Shown: positions 28,977 through 37,946 of the stretch, piece by piece
How positions within the stretch are numbered: position 1 is the first letter of the stretch
How the letters are laid out: every line of letters starts with the position of its first letter
Made by a program: the position numbers and the translations under genes
Assembly: GCA_945883545.1 (NCBI GenBank)
Contig: CAMCXT010000019.1
Location: 1 to 55,686 of the forward strand
From: Chitinophaga pinensis
GTDB taxonomy: Bacteria; Bacteroidota; Bacteroidia; M30B66
Direction of reading: 5' to 3'
Length of the DNA: 55,686 nucleotides
The notes under the pieces: generated by a model
Seen by the model: only the letters and a program-made list of their open reading frames with translations
Databases searched by the model: none
Told to the model about the DNA's origin: nothing

Positions 28977-29597
28977 TTCTGGATGCAACAAGGCTAATAG
29001 TTCGCTGATCATCATTGCAGTTGCTCCCCAAATGACCGATCCTCCTAAATCGAAAGCCGGAACAACCATTTTTTGATCCTTCCCAGCTTTCACTTCAACT
29101 GTTTTCACGTTCGACCTATCGGCCAGAAAATGAAATGGCACTTCAAGCACTTCGCTTATCTCGCGAGGATCAGGCACAAATGGGATTGATCTTGAAAGCT
29201 TAGCAACCACAGGTTGAACGCGCATTCTGCTTACTGGAATTGTAAGTGGAGAAAGTCTTCCTACAATTTCTATTTCCTGCGGATGAATTCCCAATTCCTC
29301 CCCTGCTTCCCTGATAGCCACTTGCTCTGGGTGGACTTCTCCTTTTTCAAATTTCCCTCCGGGGAAACTTACCTGAGCACTGTGAACACCCTCGTAAGTG
29401 CTTCTTAAGGTTAACACAAGATGCCATCCATTTTCTCGTTTGATGAATGGAACTAACACAGCCGACTCCCTATAACCTTCCAAAATTGAATCCTCCAAAG
29501 GAACCTTCACTCTTCCAACTGGGGCCATTTTCCATTGTGCACTAGCTCCGGGAAGCGTATTTTTCAATCGTTCAACAATTTCTTCCCATGTTTGCAT
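28956..29597 (-). CDS. Nudix hydrolase, probable CoA pyrophosphatase
   Basis: 213 residues. The UPF0035-like segment LVLTLRSTYEGVHSAQVSFP precedes the Nudix box (80-104) GGKFEKGEV...REAGEELGI, which is the layout of CoA-specific Nudix enzymes (NudL/YeaB/PCD1). There are eight rather than seven residues between the first Glu of the box and the RE pair, judged by eye. Such enzymes cleave CoA or oxidised CoA to phosphopantetheine and ADP. Monocistronic on the minus strand; convergent with the small membrane protein. Confidence 0.85.
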   Translation of the reverse strand: MQTWEEIVERLKNTLPGASAQWKMAPVGRVKVPLEDSILEGYRESAVLVPFIKRENGWHLVLTLRSTYEGVHSAQVSFPGGKFEKGEVHPEQVAIREAGEELGIHPQEIEIVGRLSPLTIPVSRMRVQPVVAKLSRSIPFVPDPREISEVLEVPFHFLADRSNVKTVEVKAGKDQKMVVPAFDLGGSVIWGATAMMISELLALLHPELMIDVS

Positions 29598-29726
29598 AAT
29601 GTCTCTTTCTTTCCGTTTCGACTGGGATAAATTTACAACTTCATCTCACCTTTCAATGGTTTGAAACATTACCACAAAATGATTCATAAGTAAATAAACA
29701 CCGAACGGTATGATGAAAATTGAACG

Positions 29727-29734
29727 TATATTTG
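29727..29734 (+). promoter_or_regulatory. Promoter -7 box for the batA-like operon, possibly leaderless
   Basis: TATATTTG, exact to consensus, ends seven bases before the ATG at 29742, so the mRNA may have almost no leader. Confidence 0.5.
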
Positions 29735-29741
29735 ACCTCCG

Positions 29742-31784
29742 ATGAAGTTTGCGAATCCGGTATTTTTTTGGGCCCTGTTCACGCTGGCCATTCCCATTAT
29801 CATTCACTTATTTCATTTCCGTAGATTCAAAACGGTTTACTTCACCAATGTACGGTTCCTAAAGGCTTTACAGGAAGAAACCCAAAGCAGATCTAAACTC
29901 AAACACCTTCTTGTTTTAATTGCTCGCTGCCTTGCACTTTCGGCGCTTGTGCTTGCATTTGCTCAACCATTTATTCCTGCGGATAGAAAATCAACTGGTT
30001 CTAATCGTGTGATAAGCGTTTACATCGATAATTCATTTTCGATGGATTCTCGTGGTGAAAGTTCTAGCCTCATCGAATTGGCGAAAAAACACGCTGAAGA
30101 AATTGTTTCATCCTACAAAGCAACCGACCGATTCAACCTCATTACAAATGAATTCGAGGGAAAGCACCAACGCTTAGTTACCAAAGACCAATTCATCGAA
30201 TTGCTTGAAGAAATCAATGCTAGTCCGACAACCCGGAAATTATCGGAGGTCATCAACCGACAAAAAGATATCCTTCTACAGAGCCAAACTAGTCAACCAA
30301 TCATTTATCTCATTAGTGACTTTCAAAAAAACACTTTCGATCTTAATACACTAAAACCAGATACAAGTGTTTCGTTGAATTGCGTGCATATCAAGCCACA
30401 ATTGGCCGATAATTTATCAATCGACTCGGCATGGTTTGAATCTCCTTATCGTGAAAATGGCAAATCAGATCTAGTTCAACTTAGGTTGAAGAATTTTTCA
30501 CCTAAGAAAGTCGATAATCTACCAGTAAAATTAACGGTTGATGATGCTCAACGAGGCCTTGGCTCCATATCGGTTGGGCCTGACTCTGTGCTTAACAGTT
30601 CAATATCATTCACAACCAACGGAGCAGGATATCATAGCGGTTCATTAAAGATCACCGATTATCCCATCATTTTTGATGATGAATTTTTCTTTAGCTATCG
30701 AATTCCTGAAAAGATCAACATATTGGCAATTCATGGAAGTGGCGAGAGTGAATATTTGAATCGCCTGTTTCAAACCAAAATTGCCTACAATTTCCAGAAT
30801 ACATCCGACCTTCAGGTTGATTATGCTGGCTTCGCAGGCAAGCATTTGATTATTCTCAACAGCCTGAAAACAGTTTCTTCAGGATTGATTCAAGAGCTTA
30901 AAAAATTCACACAACAAGGTGGAAGTGTTTTGATTTTCCCATCACTTCAAAGTGATGTTGCCAGTTTTAAGATGTTGAGCACAGAATTAAAAGCTGGCGA
31001 ATATCAAGCAGCTCAGCAGATTCCTCAGAAAGTCTCTAAACTAAATGATGCGCATAGAATTTATGATGATGTTTTTGAGAAAAAACCTGAAGGAATCGAT
31101 TTGCCATCGGTTAAAAATTATCTAACATTCAAGCCTGGGAGGGATTCTAGACAGGAAGAAATCATGCGCTTACAAAATGGCGATTTGTTTTTGGCTGATT
31201 ACGATTCTTGGAAAGGGCATACCTATCTGTGCGCAGTTCCTTTAGATGAATCGGCAGGAAACTTCCAGCTGCACGCACTTTTCATTCCAACAGTTTACAA
31301 AATTGCACTTTATTCAGTGCCTCAAACTCGACTTTTCTACACCATTGGCCAGGATGAAGCCATAGAGATTCAAGGGCTTCGACTAAAAGGTGATCAACCG
31401 CTTAAAATCAGTGCATGGGATGGATCATTTGAAATCATTCCAGAAAAACAATCAGAAGAAGGTAAAATCAGATTGTTTGTCCACGACCAGATTGTTAAAT
31501 CAGGTATCTATAAGGTAAAACAAGCAGATAGCACACTTGCTGTATTGGCATTTAATTACAACCGAACCGAGTCGCCCAATAATTTTGAAACTGCCGATCA
31601 ACTGAAAGAAATACTCGAAACTTCAGGCTGGAACAATTCTACAGTTCTTGATGGCAGTGTAAAGGAACTTCGACAGGCAGTAGTGCAACTCGACGAAGGT
31701 CAACCACTTTGGAAAATATTCATTATTCTCGCATTACTCTTCCTCTTGGCTGAAGTATTGCTGATACGATTTCTCAAGTCATGA
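29742..31784 (+). CDS. BatA-domain membrane protein with von Willebrand-like domain
   Basis: 680 residues. N-terminal BatA double-helix domain (helices about 7-24 and 57-76) with the typical FFWALFTLAIPIIIHLFHFR. A vWA-like domain follows, with DNSFS at 96-100 in place of the metal-site DxSxS. A long middle region and a C-terminal helix (about 656-675) end the protein. Its orthologues in Bacteroidota commonly precede a dihydroorotase-like gene. The function is not known; Bat proteins are linked to aerotolerance in Bacteroides. The stop overlaps the next start (ATGA), indicating coupled translation. Confidence 0.85.
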   Translation: MKFANPVFFWALFTLAIPIIIHLFHFRRFKTVYFTNVRFLKALQEETQSRSKLKHLLVLIARCLALSALVLAFAQPFIPADRKSTGSNRVISVYIDNSFSMDSRGESSSLIELAKKHAEEIVSSYKATDRFNLITNEFEGKHQRLVTKDQFIELLEEINASPTTRKLSEVINRQKDILLQSQTSQPIIYLISDFQKNTFDLNTLKPDTSVSLNCVHIKPQLADNLSIDSAWFESPYRENGKSDLVQLRLKNFSPKKVDNLPVKLTVDDAQRGLGSISVGPDSVLNSSISFTTNGAGYHSGSLKITDYPIIFDDEFFFSYRIPEKINILAIHGSGESEYLNRLFQTKIAYNFQNTSDLQVDYAGFAGKHLIILNSLKTVSSGLIQELKKFTQQGGSVLIFPSLQSDVASFKMLSTELKAGEYQAAQQIPQKVSKLNDAHRIYDDVFEKKPEGIDLPSVKNYLTFKPGRDSRQEEIMRLQNGDLFLADYDSWKGHTYLCAVPLDESAGNFQLHALFIPTVYKIALYSVPQTRLFYTIGQDEAIEIQGLRLKGDQPLKISAWDGSFEIIPEKQSEEGKIRLFVHDQIVKSGIYKVKQADSTLAVLAFNYNRTESPNNFETADQLKEILETSGWNNSTVLDGSVKELRQAVVQLDEGQPLWKIFIILALLFLLAEVLLIRFLKS

Positions 31785-33052
31785 CAAACAAAACTGTTCT
31801 GATTAAAAATATTTTGGTAATTGATCCTCGAAGCAGTTTTAATCGACAAAGGATTGATCTTGGAATTGTTGAAGGAAAAATTTCAATTAACATTCCTTTA
31901 GATGCTGAAACTGAAATTGATGGAAGCAACTTAGCTGTTTCACCGGGCCTTTTCGATTTTCAAGTTTCGGGAGGAGAACCTGGACACGAAGAAAAAGAAA
32001 CCGTTTCAACTTTGGCTGCTGCAGCATTAAATGGTGGAGTTACAGGACTTCAATTGATGCCTAATCTTGTTCCAGCAACCGACAATCGTGGATCTGTTGA
32101 ATATCTGAAAAGCCTTGCTTCTCGAACCCCTGTGACCATGATTCCAGCAGGAGCGCTGTCGGTAAATTTAGAAGGAAAAGATATGGCCGAATTGGCCGAT
32201 ATGTTTTCAGGTGGAGCAAGAGGATTCACCGACGATAAAAAATCCATAAAAAACCCTGTGCTTTTGCACCTTGCCTTACAATACGCAAAAATTTCAGGTG
32301 GATTGATCCTTACCCATGCTGAAGAAAGTGCAATGCGTTTGGGTGGAAAAATAAATGAAGGGTTGATGAGCGTACAAATCGGAATGATTGGAGCTCCATC
32401 GATTAGCGAGGAGATCGGCTTGATGCGCAATTTGGCACTTGCAGAATACCACCAAGCAGAAATTCACATCCTTGGAATTAGTTCAAAAAAATCGGTATCC
32501 CTTATCCGCGAAGCGAAAGCGAAAGGAATAAAGGTTACCTGTAGCGTATATGCACACCAATTGTATTTCAGCGATGAAGCCTTGGCTGGTTTTGATTCCA
32601 ACTTAAAAGTATGGCCTCCGCTGCGCAGCGAATTAGATAGACAAGCGCTCATTGAAGGAGTTCAAGACGGAACAATTGATGTAATTTCATCAGATCATCG
32701 TCCTGAAACCATAGAGAACAAGGCGGTAGAATTTGGTTTTGCAAGCGACGGTATTTCAGGTATAGAAACCCTGTTTAGTGCAGCAAGAACTGCTATGTTC
32801 GATAATACTGAATTGGAAACATTGATTCAGTGCATGGCCATTTCACCTCGAGAATTATTGGGTGTTCAAGTTCCTGTTGTTGAACATCAACAAACGGCAG
32901 ATTTGTTTTTTTACAATCCCGACGAAGAATTTACGTTCAGCAAGGAGCAACTCCGATCTAAATCGAAAAACAGCCCGTTTATTGGGAAGACCTTGAAAGG
33001 GAAGATTTACGGCGTTTCTACCAATTCAGGATGTACCATTTCAGATATTTAG
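31781..33052 (+). CDS. Dihydroorotase-family protein lacking metal ligands (likely non-catalytic)
   Basis: 423 residues with the amidohydrolase layout of multi-domain type dihydroorotases. The metal-binding HxH of PGxxDxHVHxREPG is replaced: PGLFDFQVSGGEPGHEEKE (55-73) has Q61 and S63. Later ligand positions are changed as well: HISSA-type His becomes HILGISSKKS, and DHAPH becomes DHRPET, though D and H of that motif remain. The frame is intact and the fold motifs are conserved, so this looks like a maintained pseudoenzyme, as the PyrC-prime partners of aspartate transcarbamoylase in pseudomonads are. No pyrB is nearby. It overlaps both neighbours. Confidence 0.85.
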   Translation: MTNKTVLIKNILVIDPRSSFNRQRIDLGIVEGKISINIPLDAETEIDGSNLAVSPGLFDFQVSGGEPGHEEKETVSTLAAAALNGGVTGLQLMPNLVPATDNRGSVEYLKSLASRTPVTMIPAGALSVNLEGKDMAELADMFSGGARGFTDDKKSIKNPVLLHLALQYAKISGGLILTHAEESAMRLGGKINEGLMSVQIGMIGAPSISEEIGLMRNLALAEYHQAEIHILGISSKKSVSLIREAKAKGIKVTCSVYAHQLYFSDEALAGFDSNLKVWPPLRSELDRQALIEGVQDGTIDVISSDHRPETIENKAVEFGFASDGISGIETLFSAARTAMFDNTELETLIQCMAISPRELLGVQVPVVEHQQTADLFFYNPDEEFTFSKEQLRSKSKNSPFIGKTLKGKIYGVSTNSGCTISDI

Positions 33053-33891
33053 TTTTATTCTTGGTTTTATCTGCAACGAGCGCTTTGGGGCAATCGGAGT
33101 TGATGGTGAAATCGAAACAGATGCTTTACGACTCATCCGAACTGGTGCGTAATGATGCCCAAATTCGAGTTGGATCGATCATCGATTCTTTGCTGTCGTT
33201 GCCTTTGGGTTGGGAATATCCATTCGATACGATCCGATATATTTCTGCACTTCGAGCTCCAGATGAAGCTTTTCGAATCATCACTTGGAATGTGCCACAA
33301 GAGGATGGATCCTACATTTTTTATGGGAGAATTCGCATGAAAAACGATGGAAAGAATGCGGGAAAAACCATCTTGCTAAAGGATGAATCAGCCAAGATTA
33401 CTAAGGCTGGCACTAAACAAATCGGACCAGAAGAATGGTTTGGAGCCCTTTATTATCAAATTGTAAGAACGAAGCACAAGAAATCGGTTTACTACACTTT
33501 GCTTGGTTGGGATGGGAACACAGCATTTAGCAACAAAAAGCTTTTGGATGTTTTGGTATTTCAGCCCAACGGTGCAGTAAAATTTGGGGCACCCATTTTC
33601 GATGATACGAAGAGAGTACGATTCAGGATGTTTTTTGAACATGCCGAGAGGGCTGTGATGTCGTTGCGTTACCAAGAGAAAACTGGATTGATCATTTTCG
33701 ACCATTTAGCACCTTCTCAACCCAGCTTAGAAGGCCAATATGAATTCTATGCTCCCGATTTTACTACTGATGCCTTTAAGTTCGAGAAAGGAAAATGGGT
33801 ATATATCAAGAATTATGAGGCCAGAAATGAAGATGAAGGACAACCGATCAATCGGAAAAAGCCGGAAAAAGGTCTCCGACCAGAAAAGTAA
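33031..33891 (+). CDS. Secreted protein of unknown function, linked to the dihydroorotase-like gene
   Basis: 286 residues. Signal peptide (1-20, ending SALGQ), then a mixed alpha/beta protein that I do not recognise. Recurrent features are YFGR-like aromatic strands (GSYIFYGRIRMKND, EEWFGALYYQIVRTK, LLGWDGNTAFSNKKLLDVLV) and a very basic tail (NRKKPEKGLRPEK). It starts 22 bases inside the dihydroorotase-like gene, so translation is coupled. Overlap and order suggest a fixed three-gene unit with the BatA protein. No membrane segment beyond the signal. Confidence 0.75.
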   Translation: MYHFRYLVLFLVLSATSALGQSELMVKSKQMLYDSSELVRNDAQIRVGSIIDSLLSLPLGWEYPFDTIRYISALRAPDEAFRIITWNVPQEDGSYIFYGRIRMKNDGKNAGKTILLKDESAKITKAGTKQIGPEEWFGALYYQIVRTKHKKSVYYTLLGWDGNTAFSNKKLLDVLVFQPNGAVKFGAPIFDDTKRVRFRMFFEHAERAVMSLRYQEKTGLIIFDHLAPSQPSLEGQYEFYAPDFTTDAFKFEKGKWVYIKNYEARNEDEGQPINRKKPEKGLRPEK

Positions 33892-33917
33892 ATTTTGAAT
33901 CAATCGGAAAGTGAAAA

Positions 33918-35726
33918 TTACACTTGGGCAGCTGCTGCTTCGAGTAGTTGTTTCCTATTCAACTCGGCATATACTCCATCTTTGGCAATCAAATCTTGGT
34001 GAGTTCCTTGTTCAATAATGGCACCATGGTCGAGCACGATAATTTGATCACATTGTTTGACTGTAGAGATTCGGTGAGCAATGATAACCGAGGTTCTGCC
34101 AATCATTATTCTGCGTAAATTATTAAGCACTTCTTCTTCTGTGGCTGTATCTACAGCACTAAGACAATCGTCGAAAATGAGAATTTCAGGCTTACGGATA
34201 ATTGCACGAGCAATCGAAATTCTTTGCTTCTGACCACCCGATAAAGTTACACCGCGCTCCCCTACTTTGGTTTCGAAACCATCTGGAAATTGCACTATAC
34301 TTTGGTAAATAGCAGCATCCTTAGCAGCTTGCTCGATGTTGGTTTGGTCTTCAGTGCTCGCTAAATGATTCGGATTGAATCCAAAAGCAATGTTGTTTGA
34401 AATCGTTTCAGAGAAAAGAAAAACTTCTTGAGGAACGTAACCGATTGCACTTCTGAGACTATTGAGATTGAGTTGCTGAAGTGTTTTACCATCAATATAG
34501 ATCTGGCCTGAGGTAACGTCGTATTGCCTTGTGATGAGCGCGGCGAGAGTAGATTTCCCAGAGCCCGTGCGGCCGATTATGGCTAACGATTTCCCTTTTT
34601 CGACCGAGAAACTGATGTTGTTGATGGCTACAATTCCAGAATCAGGATACACGAAACTAACTTTTTCGAAGCGAATACTGCCTCCGATTGGAGTTACTTC
34701 TTCGGTTTGATTTGCTACCGTTGGCTGGTAGCTCAGGAACTCATTGATTCGCGTTTGTGATGCAGCTGCTCTTTGCACAATTGAGGTTACCCATCCTATG
34801 GAAGCAACTGGCCAAGTGAGCATATTGACGTACATGATAAACTCTGCAATTGTTCCTGTGGTAATCTCACCAGAAAACACTTTCATCCCTCCAGCATAAA
34901 TGGTGATGAGTGTACTCAGACCAATAAGCAGAATAATCATCGGAAAGAAAAGTGCATTCACCTTTACTAGATCGATGTTCTTGTCTTTATATAGATCCGC
35001 TTCAACAGCAAATTTATCTTGGTTGAATTTTTCACGGTTGTATGCTTTCACAACCCGAATGCCTGAAAAACTCTCTTGCACCCAAGAAGAAATTACCGAC
35101 AATTGTTTTTGTACAGCTTCGCTTTTTTTAATCACTCTGCTGTTTACATAGTAAATCGTTAGGGCAAGAATGGGCAGTGGAGCCAAAACATACAATGTGA
35201 GTTCTGCATTAATCGTGAGCATTCTAACCATCACGAGAAGGAAAAGTGTGACTGTGCTGATTGCGTACATGATCGCTGGCCCAACATACATCCTAACCTG
35301 ACTCACATCTTCGCTGATGCGCGCCATGAGATCGCCTGTTTTATTTTTCTTGTAAAATGCCAGATCGAGTTTTTGGTATTGTTGGTAAATGTCGTTTTTC
35401 AGGTCGTATTCAATGAGTCGCGACATAACGATGATGGTTTGTCGCATAAAAAACATGAACAACCCTTTTAGAAAGGCAGTAATGATGACGATTACACCAA
35501 ACAACAAAAGGATGTTAAAGAAATCTGATTTAAGTTCTGTTTCTAAGGGAAGGTCTTTAAAAAGTGCGTAAACATTCACACCGTCCTGCACCATATCGAT
35601 TCCTTTTCGCAGAACTTCGGCAGGGTAAATAGCGAAGATATTGGAAATGGTTATGAATAAAGTACCCAGAATGAGCCTGGTACGGTAGCGGAAGAGATAA
35701 GGATTAAGAAATTTTAACGATTTCAT
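33918..35726 (-). CDS. ABC transporter, fused permease and ATPase (exporter type)
   Basis: 602 residues from the ATG at 35726; a longer frame to 35876 adds 50 residues with no similarity to the family and crosses the divergent promoter. Six helices in the membrane half (about 1-310), then the ATPase: Walker A GRTGSGKSTLAA, signature LSGGQKQRISIA, Walker B ILIFDDCLSAVDT. The catalytic Glu after Walker B is Asp (DDC), which is typical of the weak site in some heterodimeric exporters (MdlB-like). H-loop IIAHRIST is normal. Probably a multidrug or lipid exporter; the substrate cannot be told. Confidence 0.9.
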   Translation of the reverse strand: MKSLKFLNPYLFRYRTRLILGTLFITISNIFAIYPAEVLRKGIDMVQDGVNVYALFKDLPLETELKSDFFNILLLFGVIVIITAFLKGLFMFFMRQTIIVMSRLIEYDLKNDIYQQYQKLDLAFYKKNKTGDLMARISEDVSQVRMYVGPAIMYAISTVTLFLLVMVRMLTINAELTLYVLAPLPILALTIYYVNSRVIKKSEAVQKQLSVISSWVQESFSGIRVVKAYNREKFNQDKFAVEADLYKDKNIDLVKVNALFFPMIILLIGLSTLITIYAGGMKVFSGEITTGTIAEFIMYVNMLTWPVASIGWVTSIVQRAAASQTRINEFLSYQPTVANQTEEVTPIGGSIRFEKVSFVYPDSGIVAINNISFSVEKGKSLAIIGRTGSGKSTLAALITRQYDVTSGQIYIDGKTLQQLNLNSLRSAIGYVPQEVFLFSETISNNIAFGFNPNHLASTEDQTNIEQAAKDAAIYQSIVQFPDGFETKVGERGVTLSGGQKQRISIARAIIRKPEILIFDDCLSAVDTATEEEVLNNLRRIMIGRTSVIIAHRISTVKQCDQIIVLDHGAIIEQGTHQDLIAKDGVYAELNRKQLLEAAAAQV

Positions 35727-35748
35727 GAACGGCCTGAAATGCCAAATT

Positions 35749-35778
35749 TTGCGGGGTTTCGAAAAACATCTACTTTTG
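35749..35778 (+). promoter_or_regulatory. Promoter of the amino acid dehydrogenase-nusB pair
   Basis: TTG (35749-35751), 19 bases, then TACTTTTG (35771-35778): a full match to the Bacteroidota pattern. It gives a leader of about 100 bases containing a CCGC/GCGG hairpin. The leader also overlaps the region upstream of the divergent ABC gene, where a minus-strand TAATTTTG (35816-35823) may serve. Confidence 0.65.
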
Positions 35779-35881
35779 TGCCCCGCTAAAGAAACGCGGT
35801 ATTTAAACGGCATCGCAAAATTACCGATTTTCTTCTGCACTTTTCCCAAAAAGTATTCTTCCAAAATCAATCTCAAGAATT

Positions 35882-36994
35882 ATGTCAAACACAACTGAAC
35901 TCGCAATAGCTACCGCTAGTGAAGTGGCTTCTGCACTCAGCGGAATGCAAACTGGCGGACATGAACAAGTGGTTCATTTCTACGACCAGGCTACAGGCCT
36001 GAAAGCCATTGTGGCAATTCACAATACGCATTTAGGTCCTGCTTTAGGTGGAACCCGAATGTGGGCATATAAAAGTGAAGCAGAAGCCCTTACAGATGTT
36101 TTGCGTCTTTCAAGAGGGATGACATACAAAGCCGCTATTACTGGATTGAATCTTGGAGGTGGTAAAGCAGTGATTATTGGAGACGCAAAAAACCAGAAGT
36201 CAGAGGCCATGCTTCGTCGTTTTGGCAAATTCGTAAACGGACTTGCTGGAAGATATATCACCGCTGAAGATGTAAACATCAGCACGCGTGACATCGAATA
36301 TATTGCCATGGAAACAAAGCATGTAACAGGCCTTCCTGAAATTTTAGGTGGCGGTGGAGATCCTTCTCCAGTTACAGCATACGGTGTGTTCTTAGGAATG
36401 AAAGCATCTGCAAAAGAAGCCTATGGAAGCGATAGCTTGAAAGGGAAGAAAGTGCTTGTTCAAGGTGTTGGGAAAGTAGGTCAGAGTCTAGTTGAGCAAC
36501 TTTCAAATGAAGGTGCCCAAGTTTGGGTGAACGATATCAACCAAGATAACTTAAAGGCTATTACCACAAAAGTTTCAGGTGTTCAAGTTGCTGATTCTGC
36601 GACTATGTTCGACCTTGACATTGACATATATGCTCCTTGCGCACTTGGTGCAACTGTAAATTCAGATTCTTTATCCCGTTTGCGTTGTTCAATTATTGCA
36701 GGTGCTGCAAACAATCAATTGGCTGATGAAGACATTCATGGTCAAATGGTGAAAGAAAAGGGTATCTTGTATGCACCAGATTTCTTGATTAATGCAGGAG
36801 GTTTAATCAATGTTTCGGTAGAATTAGATGGTTACAACCGTCAACGTGCATTGTTGAAAACCGAAAATATTTACGATGCTGCAATGAATGTATTTAGCAT
36901 CGCCAAAGCACAGAATATTCCAACGATCCAAGCGGCAAAGCACCTCGCTGAACAAAGAATTGATGGCGTAGGACGAATCCGTTTATCATACTAA
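35882..36994 (+). CDS. Leucine/Glu/Phe/Val dehydrogenase family protein
   Basis: 370 residues. The N-terminal domain has LGPALGGTRMW and the Lys-bearing GLNLGGGKAVIIGD; the NAD-binding domain has VLVQGVGKVGQSLVEQL; the C-terminus has APDFLINAGGLINVSVELDG. These fit leucine dehydrogenase (branched-chain amino acid deamination with NAD) better than glutamate dehydrogenase, and the length agrees. It sits 2 bases before nusB with a strong promoter upstream. Role in leucine catabolism or iso-fatty acid precursor supply is inference. Confidence 0.9.
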   Translation: MSNTTELAIATASEVASALSGMQTGGHEQVVHFYDQATGLKAIVAIHNTHLGPALGGTRMWAYKSEAEALTDVLRLSRGMTYKAAITGLNLGGGKAVIIGDAKNQKSEAMLRRFGKFVNGLAGRYITAEDVNISTRDIEYIAMETKHVTGLPEILGGGGDPSPVTAYGVFLGMKASAKEAYGSDSLKGKKVLVQGVGKVGQSLVEQLSNEGAQVWVNDINQDNLKAITTKVSGVQVADSATMFDLDIDIYAPCALGATVNSDSLSRLRCSIIAGAANNQLADEDIHGQMVKEKGILYAPDFLINAGGLINVSVELDGYNRQRALLKTENIYDAAMNVFSIAKAQNIPTIQAAKHLAEQRIDGVGRIRLSY

Positions 36995-36996
36995 AC

Positions 36997-37944
36997 ATGC
37001 TCACCAGAAGGCACATCAGAGAAAAAGTTCTAAAGACACTTTACGCTTACTTTCAATCGGATCACACCGAAATTAAAGTAGGTGAAAAGGAGTTGTTTCA
37101 TAGCATCGACAAGGTCTACGAAATTTACCTGATGTACCTTTCTTTGGCTGCAGAGCTAAAGGATGCTGCTCAGAATCAAATCAATGAGCGGAAATTAAAA
37201 CGATTACCAACAGAAGACGACTTGGATCCAAGTATGAATTTCGTGAGCAATCGTTTAATCGATGCATTTGAGCGCCATGCCGATTTGTCGGGTAAATTGA
37301 GCAAGTCAAAGATCAATTGGGTGGGTCATCAAGAAATGATTCGGAAAATCTACATGCAATTTCGAAATGATGAGACCTTTACGGCTTATCTGAGAAACCC
37401 CGCACCAAGCTTTGAAGATGATCAAAAAATCTTGTATTGGATTTATGAAGAACACATTTTCGCGTCCGAAATTCTCGAGCAATTACTAGAAGAACGTAGC
37501 ATTTACTGGCTCGATGAAATTGGATTGATGCAAGCTGGTGTGTTAAAAACCATCAAATCGCTTAAAGCCGACAATCCGATTGAATTTAGGCTTCTGCCAC
37601 TCCACAAAGAGGAGGAAGAAGATCGGAAATTTGCAACCGATTTATTCCGTCAAACTGTTGCTCACAACGAATTGTTCGAAAAGGAAATTGCAGCCAAAAC
37701 CCAAAACTGGGAAATTGAACGGGTTGCAAAAATGGATGTAATTCTAATGAAGATGGCGCTTTGTGAGCTTACTAGGTTTCCATCTATTCCTGTGAAAGTA
37801 ACTTTGGATGAATACATCGAATTGTCGAAGGATTATTCTAGTCCGCAAAGCAAGAATTTCATCAACGGAATTTTGGATAAAATCGTAGTTGAATACAAAC
37901 GCGACAATAAAATCCAGAAAGCTGGACGCGGATTGGTAGAATAA
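36997..37944 (+). CDS. nusB: Transcription antitermination factor NusB (long Bacteroidota form)
   Basis: 315 residues, about twice the usual 140. The NusB fold is in the C-terminal half, ending VKVTLDEYIELSKDYSSPQS and KNFINGILDKIV, which is diagnostic. The N-terminal half starts with the family opening TRRHIREKVLKTLYAYF, then carries a long helical insert (about 40-170). NusB with NusE and NusA supports antitermination of rRNA operons. Its stop lies 2 bases from the convergent aminotransferase stop. Confidence 0.92.
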   Translation: MLTRRHIREKVLKTLYAYFQSDHTEIKVGEKELFHSIDKVYEIYLMYLSLAAELKDAAQNQINERKLKRLPTEDDLDPSMNFVSNRLIDAFERHADLSGKLSKSKINWVGHQEMIRKIYMQFRNDETFTAYLRNPAPSFEDDQKILYWIYEEHIFASEILEQLLEERSIYWLDEIGLMQAGVLKTIKSLKADNPIEFRLLPLHKEEEEDRKFATDLFRQTVAHNELFEKEIAAKTQNWEIERVAKMDVILMKMALCELTRFPSIPVKVTLDEYIELSKDYSSPQSKNFINGILDKIVVEYKRDNKIQKAGRGLVE

Positions 37945-37946
37945 AG

